Assembly (NCBI RefSeq): GCF_019355055.1
Contig: NZ_CP048411.1
Span: forward strand, 2,131,001 to 2,195,000
Origin: Pseudomonas sp. MTM4
GTDB taxonomy: Bacteria; Pseudomonadota; Gammaproteobacteria; Pseudomonadales; Pseudomonadaceae
DNA: 64,000 nucleotides
Direction of reading: 5' to 3'
The position numbers were made by a program, and so were the translations under genes. Each line of letters opens with the position of its first letter. The first letter of the stretch is position 1. Under the pieces are notes generated by a model that ran no database searches, was not told the origin of the DNA, and saw nothing but the letters and a program-made list of their open reading frames with translations. Below are positions 8,297 through 16,890 of this stretch, piece by piece.

Positions 8297-9237
8297 AGCG
8301 TCTCGCTCTGGTCCTGATAGCCAGCGTCGGTGCGCACCTGATGCCGGCAGCGGCGTCCACTGCCCAAGAGTGGCAAGCCGTGACACTGTCGCAGGCCGAG
8401 CAGCGTCTTCTGCACTCAACGCATACCGACCGCGACTACCGCATTTTCGTCTCGCAGCCACAGCACGAACCACCACCCGGCGGCTATCCGGTGCTCTACG
8501 TGCTCGACGGTAATGCACTGTTTCCTTCGCTGGCGATCCAGGCCCAGGCGCTGGAAGCCCGCCCCGATCCGACCTTGCGCAACTCCGTTCTGATCGTCGG
8601 CATCGGCTATCCGGGCGAGGGGCTCTACGACTTCAAGGCGCGCGCCGGGGACTACACACCCGACGCTGAGGACCGTCAGCGGCTGCCCGGCCGCGAACCG
8701 CCACCCTCCGGCGGCGCCGAGCGCTTCCTGGAATTTATCGAAACCGAGCTCAAACCGATGATCGCCGAGCGCTATCCGGTCGATCCGGCGCGGCAGACGC
8801 TGTTCGGTCACTCCTACGGCGGGCTGTTCACCCTCTACACGCTGCTCAACCGACCGCAGGCGTTCAGCGGCTACGTCGCCGCCAGCCCGTTGTGGTACAA
8901 CGGCTATATCGAGCGCAGCCTGGCGACGTTCGAGAAGGGAGTGAAACGGCATCCCGTGCAGGCGCGCCTGCTGGTCACCGCCGGCAGCGCGGAAGAACCC
9001 GCCGCCGACGATCCGCTGACCGATCCACGCCAGCGCCACATGGCTGAGCGGCGTATGGTGGGCAATGCGCGGGAGCTGGCCGAACGCCTGTCAGCCGTGT
9101 CCGGACTGACGGTCGACCTGCGCATCAACGAAGGGGCCAATCATGGCACCAATGCGCAGTACAGCACGGTGCAGGCGCTGGAGCTGGAGCTGGCAGCCTC
9201 GACAAACATGCCAGCCACGACGAAGACGGGCCACTGA
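8293..9237 (+). CDS. Periplasmic alpha/beta-hydrolase, IroE/Fes-like siderophore esterase
   Basis: The 314-residue protein has a signal peptide (about 1-24, ending AAASTAQ) and an esterase-D/IroE-type fold. The nucleophile elbow is GHSYGG with S174, preceded by VLYVLDGNALFP, and the likely catalytic His is in NEGANHGTN near the C-terminus. IroE-type enzymes cut ester-linked siderophores in the periplasm. The ATGA overlap with the DUF2218 gene and the receptor upstream support a role in releasing iron or linearising the siderophore. The substrate is not shown by the sequence; a general esterase is the alternative. Confidence 0.85.
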   Translation: MKRLALVLIASVGAHLMPAAASTAQEWQAVTLSQAEQRLLHSTHTDRDYRIFVSQPQHEPPPGGYPVLYVLDGNALFPSLAIQAQALEARPDPTLRNSVLIVGIGYPGEGLYDFKARAGDYTPDAEDRQRLPGREPPPSGGAERFLEFIETELKPMIAERYPVDPARQTLFGHSYGGLFTLYTLLNRPQAFSGYVAASPLWYNGYIERSLATFEKGVKRHPVQARLLVTAGSAEEPAADDPLTDPRQRHMAERRMVGNARELAERLSAVSGLTVDLRINEGANHGTNAQYSTVQALELELAASTNMPATTKTGH

Positions 9238-9274
9238 CAGGCCCGAGCTTCGCCTCTGGCGGTGCCTGCTCGGG

Positions 9275-11179
9275 TCAGATACGGAAGCTGCCGACCAACT
9301 GTTTGAGGCGAGCGGCCTGTTGTTCGAGGTCGCCACAAGCACGCAAGGTTGACTGCAGGTTTTCCACGCCTTCCTGGTTGAGGGTATTGATCTCGGTGAT
9401 GTCCATGTTCAGGGACTCGATCACCGAGGTCTGCTCTTCGGTGGCGGTGGCGACCGACTGGTTCATCGCGTCGATCTCGCCGATGCTCTGGGTCACGCTG
9501 CCAAGGCGCTCGCCGGCCTGGTTGGCGATGCCCACACTGGCCTCGCTCTGGCGCTGGCTCTCGGTCATAGTGGTGACCGAATCACGCGCGCCGATCTGTA
9601 GCTTTTCAATCATCCCGTGGATTTCCTGCGCGGAGGTCTGGGTCCGATGGGCCAGGCTGCGCACCTCGTCGGCCACCACTGCGAAGCCACGCCCGGCTTC
9701 ACCGGCGCGGGCCGCTTCGATGGCCGCGTTGAGCGCCAACAGGTTGGTCTGTTCGGAGATGCCCTTGATCACGTCGAGAATCTGGCCGATGCCCACGGTC
9801 TGGCTATTGAGCGCTTCGATCTGCGTGCAAGACGCACTGATGTTGTTCGACAGCTGCTTCATCGCCACGATGTTCTGCTCGACCACCTTGCGTCCGTCTT
9901 CGGCTTGATGGCTGGCACCGCTGGCCTGTTGCGAGGCATCGGCGGCGTTGCGGGCGATCTCCTGAGCGGCGGCGCCGAGCTCATTGATCGCGGCGGCCAC
10001 GCTGTTGGTGCGGCTGGCCTGCTCATCGGAGTTGACCATGGAGGAGTTGGAAGCCGTCAGCACGCGCTGCGCCACTTCGTTGACCTGCTCGGTCGCCGAT
10101 GCCACATCGCGGATCGACCCGTGAATACGCTCGACGAAGCGGTTGAAGGCCAGCGCCAGGGTGCCGAATTCATCATTCGACTCGACCTTCAGCCGCCGGG
10201 TGAGGTCGCCCTCGCCCGCCGCGATGTTCTCCATGGCCCGCCCCATTTCGGTGAGCGGGCGCATCAGCACGCGAATCAGCATGCCCAGCAGCAGCATGAT
10301 GAAGGCAACGGCGATAACGGTGGCCAGCACAGCCGTAGTGCGGAAGCTCGACAGCGCCGCGTAGGCCTTGGCCTTGTCTACCGAGATGCCGACGTACCAA
10401 GTCACCGAGGGCAGGCCAGGGACCGGGCTGAAGCTGACGATCCGCGTCTCGCCGTCGAGCTCGGCTTCGCTGTAGTTGCTGGTGAGCGCGGGGGTGTTTT
10501 GCGGGTAGAGCTCGGCCAGGGTCTTCATCACCTTGGTCTTGTCCGGGTGCACCAATATCTTACCGTCGCCGCTGACCAGGAAGGCATAACCCATGCCGTC
10601 GAAGTCCAGCGCGTTGATGGTGTCCACCAGCATGCGCAGGCTCAGGTCACCACCGACCACGCCGAGGTTTTGGCCGCCACGTTTGGCTGGCGTTGCCGCC
10701 GAAATGACCAACTCTTTGGTAGCGGTGTCCAAATAGGGCTCGGTCAGCGTCGTACTTGCCGCGCTGATGGCGTCCTTGTACCAGGGCCTTTGGCGCGGAT
10801 CGAAGTCTGCCGGCAATTCAAGGCGGGGATAAACGATGAACTCGCCGTCGTCGGCGCGACCCAGATAGGTAAAGGCGAACGTGGAGCTGAGCGCCGGCTG
10901 CGCGACCAGCGAATTGACCGCCCCGCCGGAGCTGTCATGGGCGATGGTCTGCGCCACGCTTTCCAGCAGCACTAGACGGCCGGCAAGCCAGCTCTGGATG
11001 TTGTGCGCGGTGCTATCGCCCATCTCGCTCAGGTAGCCCTGGAGATTGTCCCGAATGGCGTTGCGCTGCAGGTAATCGTTGTAGAGCGTGAACAGGGCGA
11101 AGGTCGCGATCACTACGAGTGACGCGGCCAGCAATATTTTGTGGCTGAACTTGAGACGGCTAGACATGAGAGCAACCAT
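9275..11179 (-). CDS. Methyl-accepting chemotaxis protein with dCache sensor, PctA-like
   Basis: The 634-residue protein has an N-terminal membrane segment (about 15-37), a periplasmic dCache domain (about 38-285), a second membrane segment (about 288-310), HAMP, and a cytoplasmic signalling tip with [18 protein letters not shown]. The sensor region contains [18 protein letters not shown] and GGDLSL, which fits the R-W-Y...Y...D pattern of amino-acid-binding dCache domains as in PctA. It therefore probably directs taxis to amino acids, consistent with the catabolic genes around it. Two starts are possible (11179 or 11167); neither has a strong Shine-Dalgarno. Confidence 0.93.
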   Translation of the reverse strand: MVALMSSRLKFSHKILLAASLVVIATFALFTLYNDYLQRNAIRDNLQGYLSEMGDSTAHNIQSWLAGRLVLLESVAQTIAHDSSGGAVNSLVAQPALSSTFAFTYLGRADDGEFIVYPRLELPADFDPRQRPWYKDAISAASTTLTEPYLDTATKELVISAATPAKRGGQNLGVVGGDLSLRMLVDTINALDFDGMGYAFLVSGDGKILVHPDKTKVMKTLAELYPQNTPALTSNYSEAELDGETRIVSFSPVPGLPSVTWYVGISVDKAKAYAALSSFRTTAVLATVIAVAFIMLLLGMLIRVLMRPLTEMGRAMENIAAGEGDLTRRLKVESNDEFGTLALAFNRFVERIHGSIRDVASATEQVNEVAQRVLTASNSSMVNSDEQASRTNSVAAAINELGAAAQEIARNAADASQQASGASHQAEDGRKVVEQNIVAMKQLSNNISASCTQIEALNSQTVGIGQILDVIKGISEQTNLLALNAAIEAARAGEAGRGFAVVADEVRSLAHRTQTSAQEIHGMIEKLQIGARDSVTTMTESQRQSEASVGIANQAGERLGSVTQSIGEIDAMNQSVATATEEQTSVIESLNMDITEINTLNQEGVENLQSTLRACGDLEQQAARLKQLVGSFRI

Positions 11180-11390
11180 TTGTTTTGTTCTGGATCAAGG
11201 CGGCAATCCCAGGCCTGGCTGAGCATCCGTTGCATTACCGATCTGTCGGCGTCTGCCGATGAATCTTTAATCATCGAATTTCGGTCGAAACGGGCCACAG
11301 CCTCCATGAACAGGGGCTTTCGATGCCTCACTGACGGACCAGCGATATATCTTGTGGCAATTTAGAAAAGCGCCCATGCACAAGCAAAAA

Positions 11391-11415
11391 CGGCACGCTC
11401 ATGCCGAGCGTGCCG
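11391..11415 (-). terminator. Rho-independent terminator of the NSS transporter gene
   Basis: A perfect 10-bp stem (CGGCACGCTC / GAGCGTGCCG) with a 5-nt loop is followed on the minus strand by five T residues. It lies 31 bp past the stop of the transporter gene that starts at 12907. Confidence 0.88.
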
Positions 11416-11446
11416 TTCCGTTAACGCACCAGATGGGCTGGCGAAC

Positions 11447-12907
11447 TCAGCGTCCTGCGAGCGCCGGCATCACCCGTGGCCGCAGGCCTTCGCCAAGGAT
11501 GGTCAGTACGCCGATGGCGCCGACGATCCAGTACCAGCGCACCAGCGGGTCGAAGCCCAGCCAACCGAGGGCATGCAGAAATACCATCAGGATCAGCACG
11601 GGGCAGACATAGCGCACCATGAACAGCCACAGCGCATAGCCCAGCGGTGGCAGGTCCAGCTCGTCGCGCATGATGTCGCTGCGCAGCGCGTATCCGGCAA
11701 AGACCACGATGAAAATCCCGCCCAGCGGCATCATCCAGCGCGAGGTCAGGTAGTCCAGCCAGTCGAAGAAGTTCTTGCCCAGCGGCGTCCAGCCCGACAG
11801 CAGGTTGAACGAGAGCATCGCCAGCAGGCTGATCACCAGCAAGACCGCGCCGGAGCCGATGGCCGCCTTGAGGCGGCTGATGCCATGTTTTTCGTTGAGG
11901 TAGGCGACAGTGGCCTCGATCATCGAAATGGCCGAAGTCAGCGCGGCGAGGGAAACCATGGCGAAGAACAGCACGCCGAAGGCGGTGCCGAACGGCATCT
12001 GCTGGAAGGCCAGCGGCAGACTCATGAAGATCAGCCCCGGTCCGGCGGTAGGGTCCATGCCGTTGGCGAAGATGATCGGGAAAATCGCCAGGCCCGCCAG
12101 CAATGCCACGCAGGTATCGATGATGGCGACCGTGAAAGTCGTACGGGCAATGGACTTGTCATCGGGCAGGTACGAGCCATAAGTGAGGATCGCGCCGGAC
12201 GCCAGGCTAAGCGTGAAGAAAGCGTGACCGAGGGCGGCCAGCAAGGCTTCGCCAGTAATTTTCGAGGTGTCGAAGCTGAACAGGAAAGCGAAGCCCTGAT
12301 CGAAGCCGCCACTTGTGAAAGCGTAGCCGACCAGGACCAGCAGCAGCACGGCGAGTCCCGGCATCATCCAGCGCACCGCATTCTCGATGCCCTTCTGCAC
12401 GCCCTTGGCGACGATCCACAGTGTCAGCAGTGCTACCAGCAGGCTCCAGCCGCCGAGCTGCCAGGGGTTGCCGTTGTGCGCCTCGAATACCTGCGCCATA
12501 CCGTCGACCGAGGTGGCGGCTAAAGAGCCGTCGAGCATTTTCAGGGTATAGGCGAAGGCCCAGCCGGCGACCACTACGTAGAAGCAGAGGATCAAGAAGC
12601 CGGCCGCCATGGCCATGCCGCCGACGCCCTTCCACAATGGACTGCTGCCGTTTTCACGCGCCGCGCGGCCAATCGCATCGATGGGGCTGCCGCGGCCACG
12701 CCGGCCGATGGCGATCTCGGTCATCATCACCGGAATGCCGATGGCCAGGATGCACGCCAGGTACATCAACACGAAGGCGCCACCACCGTATTCGCCGGTG
12801 ATGTAGGGGAATTTCCAGATATTGCCGAGGCCGACTGCGGAACCGGTCGCGGCGAGAATGAAGCCCCAGCGGGACAGCCAGAGGTTCTTGGGTTTTTCAC
12901 GGGTCAT
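11447..12907 (-). CDS. Sodium-dependent amino acid transporter, NSS/SNF family (first copy)
   Basis: The 486-residue membrane protein is a neurotransmitter:sodium symporter homologue of the LeuT fold. The signature of TM1, GSAVGLGNIWKFPYITGEYGGGAF, is seen near residues 19-42, and 11-12 hydrophobic segments follow. Bacterial members take up amino acids such as leucine, tyrosine or tryptophan with Na+. It is encoded in a minus-strand block with maiA, hpd and a paralogous transporter (15318-16727), so aromatic or branched-chain substrates are likely. An AAAAACAA element sits just upstream of its AGG ribosome site. A strong terminator follows. Confidence 0.92.
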   Translation of the reverse strand: MTREKPKNLWLSRWGFILAATGSAVGLGNIWKFPYITGEYGGGAFVLMYLACILAIGIPVMMTEIAIGRRGRGSPIDAIGRAARENGSSPLWKGVGGMAMAAGFLILCFYVVVAGWAFAYTLKMLDGSLAATSVDGMAQVFEAHNGNPWQLGGWSLLVALLTLWIVAKGVQKGIENAVRWMMPGLAVLLLVLVGYAFTSGGFDQGFAFLFSFDTSKITGEALLAALGHAFFTLSLASGAILTYGSYLPDDKSIARTTFTVAIIDTCVALLAGLAIFPIIFANGMDPTAGPGLIFMSLPLAFQQMPFGTAFGVLFFAMVSLAALTSAISMIEATVAYLNEKHGISRLKAAIGSGAVLLVISLLAMLSFNLLSGWTPLGKNFFDWLDYLTSRWMMPLGGIFIVVFAGYALRSDIMRDELDLPPLGYALWLFMVRYVCPVLILMVFLHALGWLGFDPLVRWYWIVGAIGVLTILGEGLRPRVMPALAGR

Positions 12908-12918
12908 GCGTCACCTGT

Positions 12919-12926
12919 TTGTTTTT
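12919..12926 (-). promoter_or_regulatory. Crc/Hfq CA motif (AAAAACAA) before the first NSS gene
   Basis: On the minus strand AAAAACAA, an exact AANAANAA match, lies about 12 nt from the ATG and directly before the ACAGGTG ribosome site. Such motifs in Pseudomonas bind Hfq-Crc and block translation when preferred carbon sources are present. Confidence 0.55.
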
Positions 12927-12991
12927 ATCTGTGACGAAAATCGAACCCGCCACGCTCGTAGCGCGACGGAATGTGCAAGGCGGATAAACCT

Positions 12992-13681
12992 TTATTGAGC
13001 GTCGGGCTGCACCTCCGGAGCTGCTTTGGCAAAGGCTTCGAGGGTTTCGCAGCGTTCGACCATCTCGAGGATGCGCGGGTACGCAGTGAGGTCACAGGCA
13101 AAACGGCGCGCATTGTATACCTGTGGAATCAGACATGCCTCCAGGTAACCCGGACGCCTGCCGAGTGACAACCTGCCCTCGAACGGGGTTAGCCCCTGCT
13201 CGACGCTCGCCAGGCCGGTAGCGATCCAATGACGGACCCACTCGTTCTTGACCTCGGCCTCCACGCCCAGCGTGCCGCTCAGGTACTGCAGCACGCGTGT
13301 GTTGTTCAGCGGATGCACATCACAAGCGATATGCAACGCCAGCGAGCGCACCCGCGCGCGATCGGCGGGATCGTCCGGCAGCAGCGGCGGTAGCGGGAAG
13401 ATTTCTTCCAGGTATTCGAAGATCGCCAGCGACTGGCCGATGCGCTCGTCATCATCGACCAGCAACGGCACCAGGCCTTGTGGATTGAGGGCCCGATAGT
13501 CAGCTGAATGCTGCTGGCCGCCATCCTTGACCAGATGCACCGGCAGATTCTCGAACGCCAGCCCCTTGAGATTCAGAGCGATGCGCACTCGATAGGCCGC
13601 GCTGGAGCGCCAGTAGCCGTAGAGCTTGAGCGTTGCTGGCGCGCTTGATGGGTCAGCTGTTATCGCTTGATTGCTATCCAT
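12992..13681 (-). CDS. maiA: Maleylacetoacetate isomerase (zeta-class GST)
   Basis: The 229-residue protein isomerises maleylacetoacetate to fumarylacetoacetate with glutathione in the tyrosine/homogentisate pathway. It has the thioredoxin-like GST N-domain (about 17-95) with RSSAAYRVRIALNLKG and NPQGLVPLL, then an all-helical C-domain. The zeta motif SSC is SSA here: the usual Cys is an alanine, while the Ser pair is kept, so activity is still expected. It is encoded downstream of hpd on the same strand, separated by a REP doublet. I chose the ATG at 13681 (MDSNQAITAD); the frame extends further upstream into repeat DNA and is not convincing. hmgA and fahA are not in the window. Confidence 0.92.
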   Translation of the reverse strand: MDSNQAITADPSSAPATLKLYGYWRSSAAYRVRIALNLKGLAFENLPVHLVKDGGQQHSADYRALNPQGLVPLLVDDDERIGQSLAIFEYLEEIFPLPPLLPDDPADRARVRSLALHIACDVHPLNNTRVLQYLSGTLGVEAEVKNEWVRHWIATGLASVEQGLTPFEGRLSLGRRPGYLEACLIPQVYNARRFACDLTAYPRILEMVERCETLEAFAKAAPEVQPDAQ

Positions 13682-13718
13682 GGATATCCCTGAGTTAAAA
13701 GGGCGGCGCGGAACCGAT

Positions 13719-13804
13719 GTAGGGTGGGCTTTAGCCCACCGATACCGAATCGGCGGACTTGGAAGTGGTGGGCTGAAGCGGAACGCCGCCCGGCCCACCC
13801 TACA
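13719..13804. repeat. REP doublet (REPIN-like), GTAGGGTGGGC family
   Basis: An inverted pair of the same 20-odd-bp palindrome as at 1687 fills the gap between hpd and maiA. It starts GTAGGGTGGGCTTTAGCCC and ends GCCCGGCCCACCCTAC. Placed between two pathway genes on one mRNA, it could stabilise or end the upstream transcript. Confidence 0.85.
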
Positions 13805-13832
13805 TGCTGGCCCAGGCGACGTTCCGACCGTT

Positions 13833-14930
13833 TTACTCGCCCCCAATCACGCCGCGACGAACCTGGTCTTCCTCGATGGATTCGAACAGCGCCTTGAAGT
13901 TGCCTTCGCCGAAGCCCTGATTGCCCTTGCGCTGGATGATTTCGAAGAAGATCGGGCCGATCACCGTGTTGGTGAAGATTTGCAGCAGGATGCCGTCGTC
14001 ACCTGATTTTCCGGTCCCAGGCGCCCCGTCGATCAGCAGGTTCAGCTCGCGCAGCACCTCGGTGGGCTCGCCATGTCCGGCGACGCGGGTGTCGACCTTC
14101 TCGTAGTAAGTATCCGGCGTGCTCATGAAGTCCACGCCATTGGCGCGCAGCTGGCGCACGGTCGCGTAGATGTCGTCGGTGGACAGGGCGATGTGCTGGA
14201 TGCCCTCGCCGTGGTACTCGCGGATGAATTCCTCGATCTGCGACTTGTCGTCCGCCGACTCGTTGATCGGGATACGGATCTTGCCGCACGGCGCGGTCAT
14301 CGCGCGGGAGAACAGGCCGGTGAGCTTGCCTTCGATATCGAAGTAGCGAATCTCGCGGAAGTTGGCGATGCGCTCGTAGAAGCCGGACCAGACGTCCATC
14401 TGCCCGCGCATGACATTGTGGGTCAGGTGATCGATGCACATCAGCCCGACGGCATTGTCGTTCGGCGTGCGGCCTTCGATGTACTCGAAGTCGACGTCAT
14501 AGATCGACCTGTCACCGTAACGATCAACGAGATACAGCAGCGAGCCGCCAATACCTTCGACGCAGGGAATATTCAGCTCGCCGAAGTTGGCGTGGCTGCC
14601 CACCAGCTTGGCGCCCTGGGATTCGACATAGGTGGCGGCCTGAGCGGCGTTCTTAACCCGGAACGCCATGGCGCAGGCGCTCGGCCCGTGCTTCTCGGCA
14701 AACTCGCGGACATGGCCGCTGGGGCTGCCGTTGAGCACGATATTGATGTCGTTCTGCTGGAACAGCCAAACCTCTTTGGAGCGATGCTTGGCGGTTTCGG
14801 TAAAGCCCATCTGGTTGAACAACTGACGCAGCTGCTCGATGCCCTCGGCATTCGGCGCGGTGAATTCGACGAACTCGAAACCGTCGGTGCCGATGGGGTT
14901 GTGCTGCTCGATCTTGGTCACAGCGTTCAT
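13833..14930 (-). CDS. hpd: 4-Hydroxyphenylpyruvate dioxygenase
   Basis: The 365-residue iron enzyme converts 4-hydroxyphenylpyruvate (the PhhC product) to homogentisate. It has two vicinal-oxygen-chelate domains, and the C-terminal one carries the Fe ligands H168 (CIDHLTHN), H246 (IQHIALS) and E330 (FFEIIQR). The length fits bacterial HPPD. A strong AGGAGG ribosome site precedes the ATG, and AACAATAA (Crc-type) lies just before that. Two TyrR-like boxes lie 120-200 bp upstream, so PhhR activation plus Crc repression is the likely regulation. maiA follows downstream on the same strand. Confidence 0.97.
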   Translation of the reverse strand: MNAVTKIEQHNPIGTDGFEFVEFTAPNAEGIEQLRQLFNQMGFTETAKHRSKEVWLFQQNDINIVLNGSPSGHVREFAEKHGPSACAMAFRVKNAAQAATYVESQGAKLVGSHANFGELNIPCVEGIGGSLLYLVDRYGDRSIYDVDFEYIEGRTPNDNAVGLMCIDHLTHNVMRGQMDVWSGFYERIANFREIRYFDIEGKLTGLFSRAMTAPCGKIRIPINESADDKSQIEEFIREYHGEGIQHIALSTDDIYATVRQLRANGVDFMSTPDTYYEKVDTRVAGHGEPTEVLRELNLLIDGAPGTGKSGDDGILLQIFTNTVIGPIFFEIIQRKGNQGFGEGNFKALFESIEEDQVRRGVIGGE

Positions 14931-14942
14931 TGCGCCTCCTGC

Positions 14943-14950
14943 TTATTGTT
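14943..14950 (-). promoter_or_regulatory. Crc/Hfq CA motif (AACAATAA) before hpd
   Basis: AACAATAA on the minus strand is an exact AANAANAA match, lying 12 nt upstream of the hpd ATG and directly before the GCAGGAGG ribosome site. Tyrosine catabolism genes are known Crc targets in Pseudomonas. Confidence 0.6.
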
Positions 14951-15000
14951 CTGGTGTCGCACGGACATGGCGGCTCCCATCACACCCCAGCGCAGCACGC

Positions 15001-15126
15001 CGGACAATCCCGTTTCAAGTTCCCGACCTGGCGGCGACACGGGTTGTCCGTCAGCTTTTCGTTACAGCACCAGACGTGCCGCAGATGCTGGTCCTCCGAC
15101 TTTCCATGCGTAACGAAAAGTTGACG
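15001..15126. promoter_or_regulatory. hpd upstream region with two TyrR/PhhR-like boxes and nested inverted repeats
   Basis: Two boxes in opposite orientation share the same spacer: TGTAACGAAAAGCTGACG (minus strand, 15066 to 15049) and CGTAACGAAAAGTTGACG (plus strand, 15109 to 15126). Each resembles TGTAAA-N6-TTTACA, mainly through the conserved GTAA half. A further inverted repeat, CGGACAATCCCGT / ACGGGTTGTCCG, lies at 15001-15013 and 15039-15050. The region is upstream of hpd, whose activation by PhhR is known in pseudomonads. Site function is inferred. Confidence 0.55.
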
Positions 15127-15180
15127 AGCCAGTGCGACAAGGCGCCGCAGCGGGTGTTCAAGGTCTTTACGGAGGGGTGT

Positions 15181-15252
15181 GGTGGGCTGAAGCCCACCCT
15201 ACAGCTGAATCCCCGGTAGGGTGGGCCGGGCGGCGCTCCGCTTCAGCCCACC
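15181..15252. repeat. REP doublet, GTAGGGTGGGC family
   Basis: GGTGGGCTGAAGCCCACCC is followed 17 nt later by an inverted GTAGGGTGGGCCGGGCGGC...CAGCCCACC copy. It lies between the hpd promoter region and the 3' end of the second NSS transporter gene. The gap 14931-15317 otherwise holds only the hpd control region. Confidence 0.85.
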
Positions 15253-15317
15253 AAAGCGCGGCATCGAGTTGGCACTCAACCAAGCGCCCCGCGACCTAGC
15301 CTGGGCAACGCCGATGC

Positions 15318-16727
15318 CTAGATCACCCCAATCAAATTGAAGAACACCAACCCGATCGCCACCGGCGTGCCGAAGCGCAGCAGGTTCCACCACATACGGA
15401 ACCAGCCGGGATGAACGATACCAACCGCCTCGCGCACTACCTTCTCCTTGAGCACCCAGCCGGTGAACAGCACCGTGCCCAGCCCGCCCAGCGGCATTAG
15501 CCAGTTGGCGGTGAGGTAGTCCATGCTGTCGAAGAAGGTGCGTCCGAACAGCTGATAATCGGCCCAATGGTTGAAGGAGAACACGCTGGCAAGGCTGAGC
15601 AGCCAGAGCACGGCGCCGGTGGTCAGCACGGCCTTGGCGCGGCTGATGCCGAAGCGTTCGTTGAGCCATGCGATGCCTGGTTCGCTTAGGGAGATGGTCG
15701 AGCTCACCGCAGCCAGCACCAGCATGACAAAGAACAGCCCACCGAACAGCTGGCCCAGCGGCATCTGGCCAAAGGCAATCGGCAACGTGACGAAGATCAG
15801 TCCCGGACCGGAGCCCGGTTCGAGGCCATTGGCGAATACCAGCGGAAAGATCGCAAGCCCGGCCAACAGCGCCACCGAGGTGTCGGCCAAGGCCACCAGC
15901 AGCGAGGTCTTGGCGATCGAGACACCCTTGGGCAGGTACGAGCCGTAGGCCATCATGGCGCCGCAGCCGAGGCTCAGGGTAAAGAACGCATGCCCGAGGG
16001 CCAGCAGCATGCTCTCTGCGCTCAGTGCGGAGAAGTCCGGTACGAACAGGAACTCGACGGCCCGGGCGAAATCACCGGCCACAGCGGCATAGCCGACCAG
16101 CCCTAGCAGCAGAATGAACAGCCCCGGCATCATGAAACGCAACGCACGCTCCAGCCCGTCGCGCACGCCGAGCCCGACGATCAGCATGGTCACCGCCAGC
16201 ACCGCCGAGCCGTACAGCACCAGCCGCAGCGGGTCGGCCAACAGCGCATCGAACAGCGCGGCGCTGGCCGCCGCATCCGCGCCGGTGAAGCTGCCGCTGA
16301 GTGTTGTCGGCACATAGGCCAGCGCCCAGCCAGCCACCACGACATAGAAGCTCAGAATGAGAAAACCGGTGAATCCGCCAAGCCAGCCGACTGTACGCCA
16401 ATTCGGACTGGCGCCGGCCTCGCGGGCCAGGTTGGCGACCGCACCGGCCGGATTCTGCCGCCCGCGCCGGCCGATCAGCACCTCGGCCATCAGCAACGGA
16501 ATGCCGATGGTGAGGATGCAACCGAGATAGACCAGTACGAAGGCACCGCCGCCGTTTTCGCCGGTGATGTAGGGAAATTTCCAGATATTGCCGAGGCCGA
16601 CGGCCGAGCCGGTGGCGGCCAGGAAGAATACCCAGCGCGAGGACCAGAGCCCACGCGCCGCGCTTTGCTGAGTACGAACGGAGGCGCCACCGAGCGTACC
16701 GGCGGCGAGGCTGCTTTTTTCAGTCAT
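15318..16727 (-). CDS. Sodium-dependent amino acid transporter, NSS/SNF family (second copy)
   Basis: The 469-residue protein is a paralogue of the transporter encoded at 11447-12907, with the same TM1 motif (GSAVGLGNIWKFPYITGENGGGAF, about residues 38-61) after a longer hydrophilic N-terminus. About 11-12 membrane segments are predicted. It probably imports aromatic or branched-chain amino acids with Na+ for the enzymes encoded beside it. The presence of two divergent copies around hpd-maiA suggests different substrates. AACAACAA precedes its AGGAA ribosome site. Confidence 0.92.
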   Translation of the reverse strand: MTEKSSLAAGTLGGASVRTQQSAARGLWSSRWVFFLAATGSAVGLGNIWKFPYITGENGGGAFVLVYLGCILTIGIPLLMAEVLIGRRGRQNPAGAVANLAREAGASPNWRTVGWLGGFTGFLILSFYVVVAGWALAYVPTTLSGSFTGADAAASAALFDALLADPLRLVLYGSAVLAVTMLIVGLGVRDGLERALRFMMPGLFILLLGLVGYAAVAGDFARAVEFLFVPDFSALSAESMLLALGHAFFTLSLGCGAMMAYGSYLPKGVSIAKTSLLVALADTSVALLAGLAIFPLVFANGLEPGSGPGLIFVTLPIAFGQMPLGQLFGGLFFVMLVLAAVSSTISLSEPGIAWLNERFGISRAKAVLTTGAVLWLLSLASVFSFNHWADYQLFGRTFFDSMDYLTANWLMPLGGLGTVLFTGWVLKEKVVREAVGIVHPGWFRMWWNLLRFGTPVAIGLVFFNLIGVI

Positions 16728-16739
16728 GCGGATTCCTGC

Positions 16740-16747
16740 TTGTTGTT
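16740..16747 (-). promoter_or_regulatory. Crc/Hfq CA motif (AACAACAA) before the second NSS gene
   Basis: AACAACAA on the minus strand is an exact AANAANAA match, 12 nt upstream of the ATG and just before GCAGGAA. The position is equivalent to those before hpd, the first NSS gene and the oxidoreductase gene. The rest of the 160-bp gap to the dehydrogenase gene shows nothing distinctive. Confidence 0.6.
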
Positions 16748-16890
16748 TTTGTCAGGGATGTACACGGACGAGACGACACGCGGCGTGCGGACGCTCGACA
16801 ACAAGGGGCGCCCATGGACGCCGCGCTTGTCTGCGTCTTTCACGAATGGCTCGGCAGTACGGCCAGACGGTACGGGGCCGCCGGGGATCG

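Noticed and set aside
9617..10975. A 452-codon open frame antisense to the chemoreceptor gene
   Set aside because: It is opposite a complete MCP gene and shows no family features.
11180..11341. Small frame upstream of the chemoreceptor gene
   Set aside because: It is short, lacks a ribosome site, and overlaps the presumed promoter of the chemoreceptor gene.
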